This document shows, one piece after another, positions 25,534 through 33,759 of a stretch of DNA of 64,000 nucleotides. How positions within the stretch are numbered: position 1 is the first letter of the stretch; every line of letters starts with the position of its first letter. The stretch covers positions 62,001 to 126,000 of the forward strand of contig CAZZJS010000001.1 of assembly GCA_964654855.1 (NCBI GenBank). Reading direction: 5' to 3'. A program made the position numbers and the translations under genes. The DNA is from JALZUV01 sp964654855. Lineage in GTDB: Bacteria > Pseudomonadota > Alphaproteobacteria > Rickettsiales > JALZUV01. Under the pieces are notes generated by a model that was not told where the DNA came from, made no database searches, and saw only the letters and a program-made list of their open reading frames with translations.

Positions 25534-26791
25534 TATCATCTCCTTGATTAATCGCAAACCAAAGCATCAGTGCCGCTGCTAATTTGATAAAACAGGGAAT
25601 GAGTGCGTAGGTTAAGCTGAGTGTGAAAAGCGCTTTATTAGCGTTATTGGTATCGGCTACAAAGCCCGCGGAATCCAAGATGGGAAATACGATGATTCCG
25701 GCAATTGCTAAGGCAGTTTTTGAAATAAAGGTCATCAGCGCAAATTGGCTGGAAGCGGCTTCTTGCGTTTTTTGCTGGTGCATCTGCTGGGCAAGGATTG
25801 CAGGGGGGAGCGCTAAATCGCCACCTAAGGAAAGGCCAGATATCATGCAAATGATGAGGTAAGGGAGGAAGTCTCCAGCACTGAGTAAGAAAGCGCCCAC
25901 AAAACTAATAATGGCCAGTAACATGGCCGCTAACCATGCGCATTGTGGGGTGTAATGTTGACTCAAACGGTTCCATAAAGGCATGGAAATGACGCCAGAT
26001 AAGAAATAGGTAAGAAGGAAAAGTCCGGTATATTCCTCGAGCCCTAAGCGATCGCGAATGAAAAAGAGGACTAAAATAGCTGGCATGGCAGAGGCTAACA
26101 TGCTGATTGTATAAGTAAGATAGAAGTAGCGTGTTTGCGGTGCTAGTTTTTTTAGTTTTTGCCAGAGTGAATCTTGCGTTTTTCTCTTTGCGTTTGAGAG
26201 CATTTTGCCATGCGCTTGATACCATCGTGAAAATCTCCAACAGCCAAAGAGGCTTAAAATAACGAGCAACGCGCTCATCCAAGCAAACGCCTCTGAGATA
26301 GGTATCCATTGCTGTAAAGTGGGAGGGAATGTGACGGCCAGTGTCAGACCTATGAGCGCAATTCCTTCGCGTGTGGTGGTAATGCGCGATTGCTGTTTAG
26401 AATCGTCGCTCCAAAGAGCACCTAAAGCGTTTAAATTAACAGTGAGTATGCTGAAGGCGGTTGTCGCCAACAACATACTCACCACAAACCATCCTGCAAC
26501 ATGGTTGATAAGAGGTGTAAAGAGGAAGTAAAACCCTACTGCTAAGATCACTAACGCAACGAGCATAAGCTTAAAACGTTTTGCCGCGAATTTATCGCTC
26601 AAAGCACCAATCAATGGATCTTGAATGGCATCAAAGACACGTACCCCCAACAGTAAGGCTGCGAGGGTGGAAAGTGATAGATCGTGCTGAGTGGTGTAAA
26701 AATCAGGTGCATGGATATAAAGCGGCAAGCCGACAAAAGCCAAAGGCAATGCCAGCAGCGCATAGTTGAAAATATCTGCGCGCGGCAGCAT
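25481..26791 (-). CDS. MFS transporter (GPH/MFS_2-like)
   Basis: 436 residues with about 12 membrane helices. The N-terminal LGVRVFDAIQDPLIGALSD motif is typical of the GPH/MFS_2 sugar-type symporter group. The central cytoplasmic loop lies near residue 200 (KRKTQDSLWQKLKKL). The gene is part of the photolyase/Cfa cluster, where the substrate of this transporter type is unknown and may be a lipid or isoprenoid compound rather than a sugar. Its stop overlaps the DUF3833 gene by 53 nt, and its start abuts the chalcone-isomerase-like stop by one base. Confidence 0.85.
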   Translation of the reverse strand: MLPRADIFNYALLALPLAFVGLPLYIHAPDFYTTQHDLSLSTLAALLLGVRVFDAIQDPLIGALSDKFAAKRFKLMLVALVILAVGFYFLFTPLINHVAGWFVVSMLLATTAFSILTVNLNALGALWSDDSKQQSRITTTREGIALIGLTLAVTFPPTLQQWIPISEAFAWMSALLVILSLFGCWRFSRWYQAHGKMLSNAKRKTQDSLWQKLKKLAPQTRYFYLTYTISMLASAMPAILVLFFIRDRLGLEEYTGLFLLTYFLSGVISMPLWNRLSQHYTPQCAWLAAMLLAIISFVGAFLLSAGDFLPYLIICMISGLSLGGDLALPPAILAQQMHQQKTQEAASSQFALMTFISKTALAIAGIIVFPILDSAGFVADTNNANKALFTLSLTYALIPCFIKLAAALMLWFAINQGDDNEEISDTNLNRSELGTQ

Positions 26792-27306
26792 TAGTTTATG
26801 CCCAGTAGTTGGCGACGAAGCTGTGGTTCTGAGGTTTTTTCATCCAGCCAAATGCCAAAGAAATATTTGCCAAATTCAGGATCACGGATTTCACCAATCT
26901 CTTGCCCATTTTTGTAAAAACGAGTGGTGCCATTGGGGATATAAACGCCGGTGAGCTTAGTGTCTTTATCGACATCGGGAAAAATCTTTTTCATTTGTGA
27001 ATACCAGCCAGCAAGCTTCACTTCATCTTTAAAGCCTTGTCCGCGTATTTCTTCTGCGGAACGTTCAGCAATCGCATTGCCATCCAACTTTCGCAAATAA
27101 CTTAACGTAAGCGTAAATGGTTTCGTTTTATCTAAATTGCCTTTTGGCGCATGCAAGGTGGCATCGTAAACATCCCAAAGCATATAAGTGAAGCGTGCTT
27201 CACCCACGCGTTCTGCGTCAGGGATGTATTTCTCTACCACATTGCTGGCTAATGTTTGGCTCGCAAATAAGGTTGCAGCGATGAAGGGAAGTAAGCCTTT
27301 ACGCAT
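26791..27306 (-). CDS. Chalcone-isomerase-like periplasmic protein
   Basis: 171 residues with a signal peptide (RKGLLPFIAATLFASQTLA). The body (GEARFTYMLWDVYDATLHAP, LSYLRKLDGNAIAERSAEEI, GTTRFYKNGQEIGEI, FFGIWLDEKTSEPQLRRQLLG) matches the bacterial chalcone-isomerase-like family, which keeps the fold but has no proven flavonoid activity. It would act in the periplasm and might bind fatty acids, as some relatives do. It overlaps the Cfa gene by 8 nt. Co-occurrence with Cfa supports a lipid-related role. Confidence 0.8.
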   Translation of the reverse strand: MRKGLLPFIAATLFASQTLASNVVEKYIPDAERVGEARFTYMLWDVYDATLHAPKGNLDKTKPFTLTLSYLRKLDGNAIAERSAEEIRGQGFKDEVKLAGWYSQMKKIFPDVDKDTKLTGVYIPNGTTRFYKNGQEIGEIRDPEFGKYFFGIWLDEKTSEPQLRRQLLGIN

Positions 27307-28459
27307 GCTGTAACTCCATCTGCATTACATCGGTACGGCCTGTTTCAAATCCGGCAATACAAACGGCCAGATAAAAACGCCACAAGCGAATGAATGGTTC
27401 GTCAAAACCAAGGGCACGTATTTCAGGCAATTTTAGTTCAAACGTGGCCAACCATTCGCGTAATGTGCGAGCATAATCGCCTCCGAAAGCAAAACGATCT
27501 GTTACGATAAGCCCTGCTTTACCTGCTTCTTGTGCAAAGCGAGTAGGGGATGGCAGCATGCCGCCAGGGAAGATAAAGCTGCGAATCATGTCACCGCTTT
27601 TGCGATATTTATCGAAGTAAGAATCCCCGATTGTGATAGTTTGTACCACTGCGGTACCTGTGTCTTTGAGTAAATGTTCCATTTTTTGAAAATAAGTTGG
27701 CCAGAATTTTTCACCGACAGCTTCAAACATCTCAATTGAAATGATCGAGTCATATTTACCTTCCTGATGGCGGTAATCCTCCAGAACGATATTGGCATTG
27801 CCGTCTAAGCGTTTATTTGCATAAGCGTGCTGTTCGGTGGAAAGGGTGATCCCTTTGACATCGAAATTATGTTGAGTCGTGGCGCGCTCTGCCAAGCCAC
27901 CCCAACCGCACCCTACTTCCAGTAAATCACCCTGTGAACGCCCTAAGCGTTCTAACATGCGATCATATTTGTTATATTGTGCTTGTTCGAGGCTCTCGTC
28001 ATTTTGTTTAAAGAGGGCAGAAGAGTAGCTCATGCTGGGGTCGAGCCAGAGTTTGTAAAACTCATTACCCAAATCATAATGCGCGTGGATATTACGTTTG
28101 CTACCTTTTAACGTATTGCGAGTGAAGAGATAAAGGAATTGCGCGACAATGCGCGAGAAAAATCCACCATAAATATAATGGCCAATCGTTTGTTCATTTT
28201 TTACGCCAACGAGCAGCAGGTTGGTGAGGTCATCCGTGCTCCATAATCCATCGCGATAGGTTTCTGCTAGCCCAATATCACCTTTGGCCGCAAAGGCAGG
28301 AATCACCCGCCAATCATGAATGTGTAGGGTGGCATTTGCGCCATCGTTCTTACCCGCGAAGTCATACTTCGTACCGTCCGGTAAAGTGCAGCTGAAGGTT
28401 CCATATTCAATATGTTCAACGGTTGTAAGAAAACGGTCTGTTATGGATTTTTGCCACAT
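27299..28459 (-). CDS. Cyclopropane-fatty-acid-synthase-family methyltransferase
   Basis: 386 residues. The SAM site is LLEVGCGWGGLAERA; before it lies HAHYDLGNEFYKLWLDPSMS, the signature of the Cfa family, and after it GEKFWPTYFQKM and MIRSFIFPGGMLPS. Methylates the double bond of membrane unsaturated fatty acids to cyclopropane or related methylated acids. In some bacteria the homologue in this gene set starts furan fatty acid or branched-acid synthesis rather than cyclopropanation; sequence alone does not decide. It follows DUF1365 by 63 nt. Confidence 0.9.
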   Translation of the reverse strand: MWQKSITDRFLTTVEHIEYGTFSCTLPDGTKYDFAGKNDGANATLHIHDWRVIPAFAAKGDIGLAETYRDGLWSTDDLTNLLLVGVKNEQTIGHYIYGGFFSRIVAQFLYLFTRNTLKGSKRNIHAHYDLGNEFYKLWLDPSMSYSSALFKQNDESLEQAQYNKYDRMLERLGRSQGDLLEVGCGWGGLAERATTQHNFDVKGITLSTEQHAYANKRLDGNANIVLEDYRHQEGKYDSIISIEMFEAVGEKFWPTYFQKMEHLLKDTGTAVVQTITIGDSYFDKYRKSGDMIRSFIFPGGMLPSPTRFAQEAGKAGLIVTDRFAFGGDYARTLREWLATFELKLPEIRALGFDEPFIRLWRFYLAVCIAGFETGRTDVMQMELQHA

Positions 28460-28522
28460 ATAAGTCCTCGTTATTTCTTGGTTATTATAGTCATTACACC
28501 TGAACTGACGCCGACAACCTAG

Positions 28523-29290
28523 TTACAATTTTGTAAGATTAGCGGTGGTGCTGAGTTTCTTGAGTAATTGCTCGGGTTTTGGGATATATTTAATTCCTTT
28601 GGAAACCAATTTCACCGCTTGCCAGTGAATGAGGAAGATGGTTTTGAATGTGACGAGCGGATGAGTCCAAAAGGCGTGCCACATGGATTTTTTAGTCAGT
28701 GGTTGTAACTGGCCAATAAGCGAGGTGAGTAGCTGCTTGTTGCCATTTCCATCGTAAAAATCAATCCAGATGCCGAATTTTTTTTCCTTCAACGCGAAAC
28801 GAAAATCGTAATGCCCCTCACGTTTTAAAAAGGGTGAAACATGAAAAATCTTCTGGGCTGTTAGCCAATCATCGGCATCAATTACCCGATGATCGTCATG
28901 TGCACAAAGATAGCGGTGTGTTTCACCAAAGGTGTTATTGACTTCGGCAATCACGGCGCGCAGTTGTTTTTGTTCATCCAAACACATCCAGAAACTGACC
29001 GGATTAAACACATAGCCTAAAATGCGAGGCATGCAGATGAGGGTAATATGCTGAGTGAGTTCATCTAAGCCATAATCGCGCAAGATACTTCGTGCCCAAC
29101 CATTTAGATCGCTCCCATCTTTAGCGCCATGGTCCTTGGTGTGGAAACTCATCATGCGTGGAAATGCGAGGTTAGCCAGTTTGGTAAGGGGAAGTGCGAG
29201 GTAATAGATATTGTAAGTGAAGGCATTCACCTTCGGAAAAAGCCGTTTATGCATCACTTTGGCGGTGAAAAGCTGTGGGCTTATTTCCAT
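28523..29290 (-). CDS. DUF1365 domain protein
   Basis: 255 residues. The DUF1365 pattern is seen in KVMHKRLFPKVNAFTYNIYYL, MPRILGYVFNPVSFWMCLD and AEVNNTFGETHRYLC, and in FHVSPFLKREGHYDF. The biochemical function is not proven; it is nearly always coupled with COG2907 and Cfa-like genes and is thought to act in lipid modification. No signal peptide. It overlaps the FAD oxidoreductase stop by 10 nt, so the two are probably translated together. Confidence 0.88.
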   Translation of the reverse strand: MEISPQLFTAKVMHKRLFPKVNAFTYNIYYLALPLTKLANLAFPRMMSFHTKDHGAKDGSDLNGWARSILRDYGLDELTQHITLICMPRILGYVFNPVSFWMCLDEQKQLRAVIAEVNNTFGETHRYLCAHDDHRVIDADDWLTAQKIFHVSPFLKREGHYDFRFALKEKKFGIWIDFYDGNGNKQLLTSLIGQLQPLTKKSMWHAFWTHPLVTFKTIFLIHWQAVKLVSKGIKYIPKPEQLLKKLSTTANLTKL

Positions 29291-30537
29291 GGCAGCTCAA
29301 TTCCGAGCGCTTTAATGACGCGTACAGCACTCCATAAGCCATCTTCATGAAAGCCATTGCGCTGCCATGCGCCACAATACCAGATGCTATCAGTGCCGTT
29401 AATTTCCTCCATGCGTGATTGGGCACTAACGGCGGCTTCATCAAAGACGGGATGTTCAAAGGAATAACGATCTTGAACCAACCCTTCCTTAGGCGCACGC
29501 CCTGGGTTGAGCGTCACGATCACTGGAGTTTCGGTTTGCAGAGGCTGCAAGTTATTCATCCAATAGCTAAGGCTGACTCTCGGTTCAGCATCTTTGCGTT
29601 GCTCCGATAAATACACCCAGCTCGACCAAGATTTTTTACGCTTTTGCATAAAGCTCGTATCTGTATGCAGTACCATCTCATTCGGCTGATATTTGAACGA
29701 TCCTATAATTTTTGTTTCTAAATCAGTCGGGTTCTCCAACATGGCAAGCGATTGGTCAGGGTGGCTTCCGAAGATCACTTGGTCATACGTTTGAGTATCG
29801 CCATTTACATCTTCTACTTCGACGGAATCAGCATGGCGGGTAACGCGCTTTACGCCGCTATTTAGTTTTATTTTATCTGCAAATGATTCGCTTAAACGTT
29901 TCACATATTCGCGGCTTCCGCCCACCACCGTATGCCATTGAGGCTGTTCATTCACAGTCAATAGCCCATGATTATCAAAAAAACGCAAGAAGGCTTGCGC
30001 AGGAAAATCGAGCATCTTTTCCAGCGGAGTGCTCCAAATGGCCGCCCCGATAGCGAGTAGATAATAATCGCGAAACCATTGGCTTAAACCCATTTCATCC
30101 AAACATTCGCCAAGGGTAAGGTTCGTTTCTTTCTCCAGGTATTTGTGAGCATGTTTGTTGAAATGCAAAATATCGCGAATCATTTTCCAATGAGCTGGGC
30201 GCAGGAAGTTACGTTTCTGCGCGAACATATGACTCAGCTCGCGTGTGCCATATTCTAACCAGCCATTATCAATACTTACGCCGAAGGACATGTCACTCTT
30301 TGCGGTGGGAACGTGTAAATGGTCAAACAAACCAGTGAGCAGAGGATAATTGCGGTGGTTGAAAACGATAAAGCCTGTATCGATCGGTATTTTACCTTCA
30401 GGCACCTTCACTTCGACCGTGCGGCTATGACCGCCGAGCCGATCATTCTTCTCATAAACGGTAATTTCATGGTGAGAGTTGAGTAAATAAGCTGCGCCTA
30501 ACCCTGAGATGCCCGTGCCAATAATCGCAATTTTCAT
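29281..30537 (-). CDS. COG2907 FAD-dependent oxidoreductase (amine-oxidase-like)
   Basis: 418 residues. The dinucleotide motif IAIIGTGISGLGAAYLL is at the very N-terminus, then EKNDRLGGHSRTVE and DTGFIVFNHRNYPLL. The family is the COG2907 flavoprotein of the amine-oxidase/desaturase superfamily. In photo-oxidative response clusters it acts together with a Cfa-type methyltransferase and DUF1365 on membrane fatty acids. The C-terminal IWYCGAWQRNGFHEDGLWSAVRV is the closing FAD motif. The first gene after the histidine kinase, 51 nt downstream of it. Confidence 0.9.
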   Translation of the reverse strand: MKIAIIGTGISGLGAAYLLNSHHEITVYEKNDRLGGHSRTVEVKVPEGKIPIDTGFIVFNHRNYPLLTGLFDHLHVPTAKSDMSFGVSIDNGWLEYGTRELSHMFAQKRNFLRPAHWKMIRDILHFNKHAHKYLEKETNLTLGECLDEMGLSQWFRDYYLLAIGAAIWSTPLEKMLDFPAQAFLRFFDNHGLLTVNEQPQWHTVVGGSREYVKRLSESFADKIKLNSGVKRVTRHADSVEVEDVNGDTQTYDQVIFGSHPDQSLAMLENPTDLETKIIGSFKYQPNEMVLHTDTSFMQKRKKSWSSWVYLSEQRKDAEPRVSLSYWMNNLQPLQTETPVIVTLNPGRAPKEGLVQDRYSFEHPVFDEAAVSAQSRMEEINGTDSIWYCGAWQRNGFHEDGLWSAVRVIKALGIELPWK

Positions 30538-30588
30538 TCTCTCTTTATAAAGGAGATGGCGAACTAACCAACTTACAAAAGCGTAATG

Positions 30589-31920
30589 TTAAAATTGCAA
30601 ATTCACACGTAAACCCGGTTGATTGTCGTCTAGAGTAATTGTGCCTTGGTGTAACTCCATTACGGCTTTTACAAGGCTCAAGCCAAGACCGCTGCCTGCC
30701 TCATGTCGGCTTTTATCAGAGCGGTAAAAACGGTTAAATACCTTTTCATACTCGCCTTCTGATATGCCAATGCCATGATCGGCAATGGAAATTTTATTCT
30801 GTTGTAGGGCAATATGAATTTGGCTCTCCTTAGGGGAGAATTTAATCGCATTATCGAGTAGATTGGCCAGCGCTTGAAACAGTAAATCGCGATCACCATC
30901 AATATTGGAAGATTCGCTAAACTCTGCGACGATTGCGATCCCTTTATCTTCTGCCAATGGCTCGTAAAGCTCGACCACATCATGCAAAAGTGCCTTTAAC
31001 TCGACCGTTTGGAATTGCTGGTGTCGTTTACCTTTTTCGATATTGGCAATGCGAAGTAGCGCGCTGAATGTATCAAGTAATCCATCCACCTCTGTTAGGA
31101 GTTGACCTGTCTGTTCTGCATTCGGTGGGGCACACTTTACATCCTCTAGCTGATGGCGAAGACGGGTGAGTGGCGTACGTAAATCATGCGCTATATTATC
31201 GGCTACATCGCGAATGCCTTGTAGGAGGTCTTCAATTCGCATGAGCATAGTGTTCAGCACTTCACCTAAGTTACTAAGGTCATCCCAGTTAGAATCAATC
31301 GGTACGCGCCGGCTGAGGTCTCCTGTTTCGATAATTTGTTTGGCGATCTCGCCAATTCGGTTGATGCGGCTCACCACAAAATAACTGATCAAAAAACTAA
31401 TGCCGATAACGGTCAGCATAAAAACAAACATCAGCATGCTCAGCCATTTGAGGCGTTCATGGCTATTGATAATATCGTCAATATTTCGCGCAACGAGTAA
31501 CTGGCTTCCGTCGCCAAACGTGTGAATCTTAGCGGCAAGATGTTTCTTCTCATTATCAAAAGCAATTACCCCTTCGGTGATTTTCTCTACCTTCGCAGGT
31601 AGTTCAGCAAGGTGCCCAGCGAGCTTTTTACCTTGAACCGTTTGATAAAGATAAAGCGGATGGGGCTGCTGTACCTTCTGTTCAATAAAATTACTCCGTT
31701 TTTCTAAAGTAAAGTCTTTGGTAGAAGAAAGGATGGCCGAGATTTCAGAATCAATCGCCGCTTCCGTTTCACGGATAAAGTTTTGCTGGCCAAAATCATA
31801 GAGTAGCCATGCGAGAATCAGCCCACATCCCGATAATAAGACCGTGAATAACACGGCCATTTTAAAGCTGGAGCTTTGCGTATAACGCGTGGTTTTAATC
31901 TTCGATGATGTAGCCTGCAC
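30589..31920 (-). CDS. Sensor histidine kinase
   Basis: 443 residues from a GTG at 31920 overlapping the regulator stop by 26 nt. Two membrane helices (about residues 21-43 and 155-180) enclose a periplasmic sensor of about 110 residues. HAMP follows (SRINRIGEIAKQIIETGDLSRR). The dimerisation helix carries His245 in AHDLRTPLTRLRHQLED. ATP-binding boxes are LLDNAIKFSP (N), ADHGIGIS (G1) and GSGLGLSLVKAV (G2). It probably phosphorylates the adjacent regulator. The ligand or stress is unknown; the downstream genes suggest light, oxidative or envelope stress. Confidence 0.92.
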   Translation of the reverse strand: MQATSSKIKTTRYTQSSSFKMAVLFTVLLSGCGLILAWLLYDFGQQNFIRETEAAIDSEISAILSSTKDFTLEKRSNFIEQKVQQPHPLYLYQTVQGKKLAGHLAELPAKVEKITEGVIAFDNEKKHLAAKIHTFGDGSQLLVARNIDDIINSHERLKWLSMLMFVFMLTVIGISFLISYFVVSRINRIGEIAKQIIETGDLSRRVPIDSNWDDLSNLGEVLNTMLMRIEDLLQGIRDVADNIAHDLRTPLTRLRHQLEDVKCAPPNAEQTGQLLTEVDGLLDTFSALLRIANIEKGKRHQQFQTVELKALLHDVVELYEPLAEDKGIAIVAEFSESSNIDGDRDLLFQALANLLDNAIKFSPKESQIHIALQQNKISIADHGIGISEGEYEKVFNRFYRSDKSRHEAGSGLGLSLVKAVMELHQGTITLDDNQPGLRVNLQF

Positions 31921-32566
31921 CGCGCACCGTCTGAATTATTTTGCCTTCTTTATCGCCAATCTTTTTGCGTAATCGGCTGATATGCACATCAATCACATTC
32001 GTTTGTGGATCAAAATGATAATCCCATACGGCTTCTAACAACATAGCACGCGTGACGAGCTTGCCTTTTTGGCGAAGTAAATATTCCAATAAATTAAATT
32101 CACGTGTTTGCAGATCAGAAATTTCATCGCCACGAGTCACTTTGCGCGCGAGTAAATCCATATGTAAATCTGCGACGGATAGTGAGGTGACTTGGTTACT
32201 GTTACTTTGATTGCGACGCCCGAGCACTTCGATACGTGCCATCAACTCTGCAAAAGCAAAGGGCTTTACTAGATAGTCATCGCCGCCCGCTCGTAAACCT
32301 TTAACGCGATCATCCACTTCGCCCAGCGCGCTTAAAATAAGCACAGGCGTGCGATCTTCAGCTCCGCGAAGGGTTTTTAAAATGGATAATCCATCTAATG
32401 ATGGCAGCATGCGATCCAGAATAATCACGTCATATTCTTCTGTCGTAGCGAGGTGTAAACCCTCTTTTCCATCACCTGAGACAGCCACATTATGCCCAGC
32501 CTCGTTTAAGCCTTTGAGCACATAGCTCTGCACCTGCGCATCATCTTCAATCAGTAATATTTTCAT
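31895..32566 (-). CDS. OmpR/PhoB-family response regulator
   Basis: 223 residues. The receiver domain has the acidic pocket D8/D9, phosphorylation site D51 (VIILDRMLP) and conserved Lys in LVKPFAF. The C-terminal winged helix (about 125-223) ends DVHISRLRKKIGDKEGKIIQTVRGAGY, as in the OmpR/PhoB type. It is the first gene of the minus-strand operon leading into the Cfa/photolyase set, so it likely regulates that operon, perhaps with itself. The promoter should lie in the 191 bp between 32567 and 32757, shared with the divergent kinase gene. Confidence 0.93.
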   Translation of the reverse strand: MKILLIEDDAQVQSYVLKGLNEAGHNVAVSGDGKEGLHLATTEEYDVIILDRMLPSLDGLSILKTLRGAEDRTPVLILSALGEVDDRVKGLRAGGDDYLVKPFAFAELMARIEVLGRRNQSNSNQVTSLSVADLHMDLLARKVTRGDEISDLQTREFNLLEYLLRQKGKLVTRAMLLEAVWDYHFDPQTNVIDVHISRLRKKIGDKEGKIIQTVRGAGYIIED

Positions 32567-32757
32567 GCTTCCACTCTATAGCAGAAAAGAAAAGGAAGGG
32601 TATGAAGAGTTTGTAATATTTGAAACGGGATACAGACTCAGAGGGCATCTATGAGAACTTGGAGTAATGTTGGTTTGCTAGATTTACAAATGAAGCCCTC
32701 TGTACTAGAAAAGTTATCGCATAAGGGCCAAAAAGTGGGATCAAAGGGTAGCATGGT

Positions 32758-33759
32758 ATGAGAGCGAATAAGATTGTATTTATGGGGATGCCGGTAGCAG
32801 ATATCCTCATTGAAGGGCCAGAGGCGAGTCGAGTGATTGAGCAATATGAAATGCGCATCGGTGATCGCACGATGATGCGTGCGGAGCAAGTTGCTCAGCT
32901 TGAAGCAAATTTACCGGAAGCTGATATTGTCGCAGGAGGGTCGATGGCAAATACCGCCTGTACGGTCGCTCAGTTATGTGATGATCTCGATATTTCGTTT
33001 TTATCCGCATGTGCAGACGATCATTACGGTGCGTTATTCAAAGAAGCAATTTTAAAGTCGGGAATGAAGTTCTATCCAAGTGAATCGGTTGGAACAGAAA
33101 CATCTCGTTCTTACGTGATTACTGATGAGACGGGCGAACGTGCCATTGCTCGCTACATGGGTGATAGTATGCATCAACTTCCTCATGCAGTTTTGCAAGA
33201 GGTTGTGGAAGGTGCGGATATTCTCTTTTTAGAGGGAGAGTTGTTGGCGCTAGATGATGATTATCGCCTTTGGGATACGATGGTAAAAATTGCGAATGAA
33301 CAAAATACGAAAATAGGCATTAGCCTCTTTGGTGCTGAACAAATTCGTAATCATCGTGCCCATTATTTAAGTACGATTAAAAACCATGCCGCTTTTGTGT
33401 TTGGTAACGAAGAAGAGCTTATGGAACTCTATCAAGGTAGCAGTTTTGATCAAGCTTACCAGAAGTTATCGGATGATTTGTATCAGCAGCAGGGTGAATT
33501 GACGTGCATTAGTGGAGGTGAGCAGCCTGCGCGCGTTAGTTCAAGAGACGGAGTTTGGGAAAGTGCACCCAAAAGAGTCGATCGCGTGGTGAGTGCGTTG
33601 GGAGCAGGAGATGCTTTTATGGCAGGAGTATTGACTGGTTTGCTCAAGGGATATGATCACGAGAAGGCATTGCAATTAGGGCATCGCATTGCCGGTGCGG
33701 TGATTCAACAACCTGCGCCTCAGTTAGAAAACCCTAAAGAGCTTTTACAAGCTGCTTAG
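32758..33759 (+). CDS. PfkB-family carbohydrate/nucleoside kinase
   Basis: 333 residues. The PfkB fold opens VFMGMPVADILIEG, has the glycine pair in AGGSMANTACTVAQL and ends with the ATP/anion-hole motif GAGDAFMAGV (Gly282 to Asp285, Asp285 being the catalytic base). Similarity is to the adenosine kinase/ribokinase-like group; fructokinase is another option since it stands opposite a sucrose-phosphate-synthase-like gene. It is convergent with that gene and shares TTAG at the stops. In the 191 bp upstream, an 8-bp inverted repeat (32639-32646 with 32695-32702) has no clear meaning. Confidence 0.85.
   Translation: MRANKIVFMGMPVADILIEGPEASRVIEQYEMRIGDRTMMRAEQVAQLEANLPEADIVAGGSMANTACTVAQLCDDLDISFLSACADDHYGALFKEAILKSGMKFYPSESVGTETSRSYVITDETGERAIARYMGDSMHQLPHAVLQEVVEGADILFLEGELLALDDDYRLWDTMVKIANEQNTKIGISLFGAEQIRNHRAHYLSTIKNHAAFVFGNEEELMELYQGSSFDQAYQKLSDDLYQQQGELTCISGGEQPARVSSRDGVWESAPKRVDRVVSALGAGDAFMAGVLTGLLKGYDHEKALQLGHRIAGAVIQQPAPQLENPKELLQAA

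Noticed and set aside
32639..32702. 8-bp inverted repeat CAGAGGGC/GCCCTCTG flanking 48 bases upstream of the PfkB gene
   Set aside because: Long spacer and no T-run or matching copy; not enough to call a regulatory RNA or terminator.
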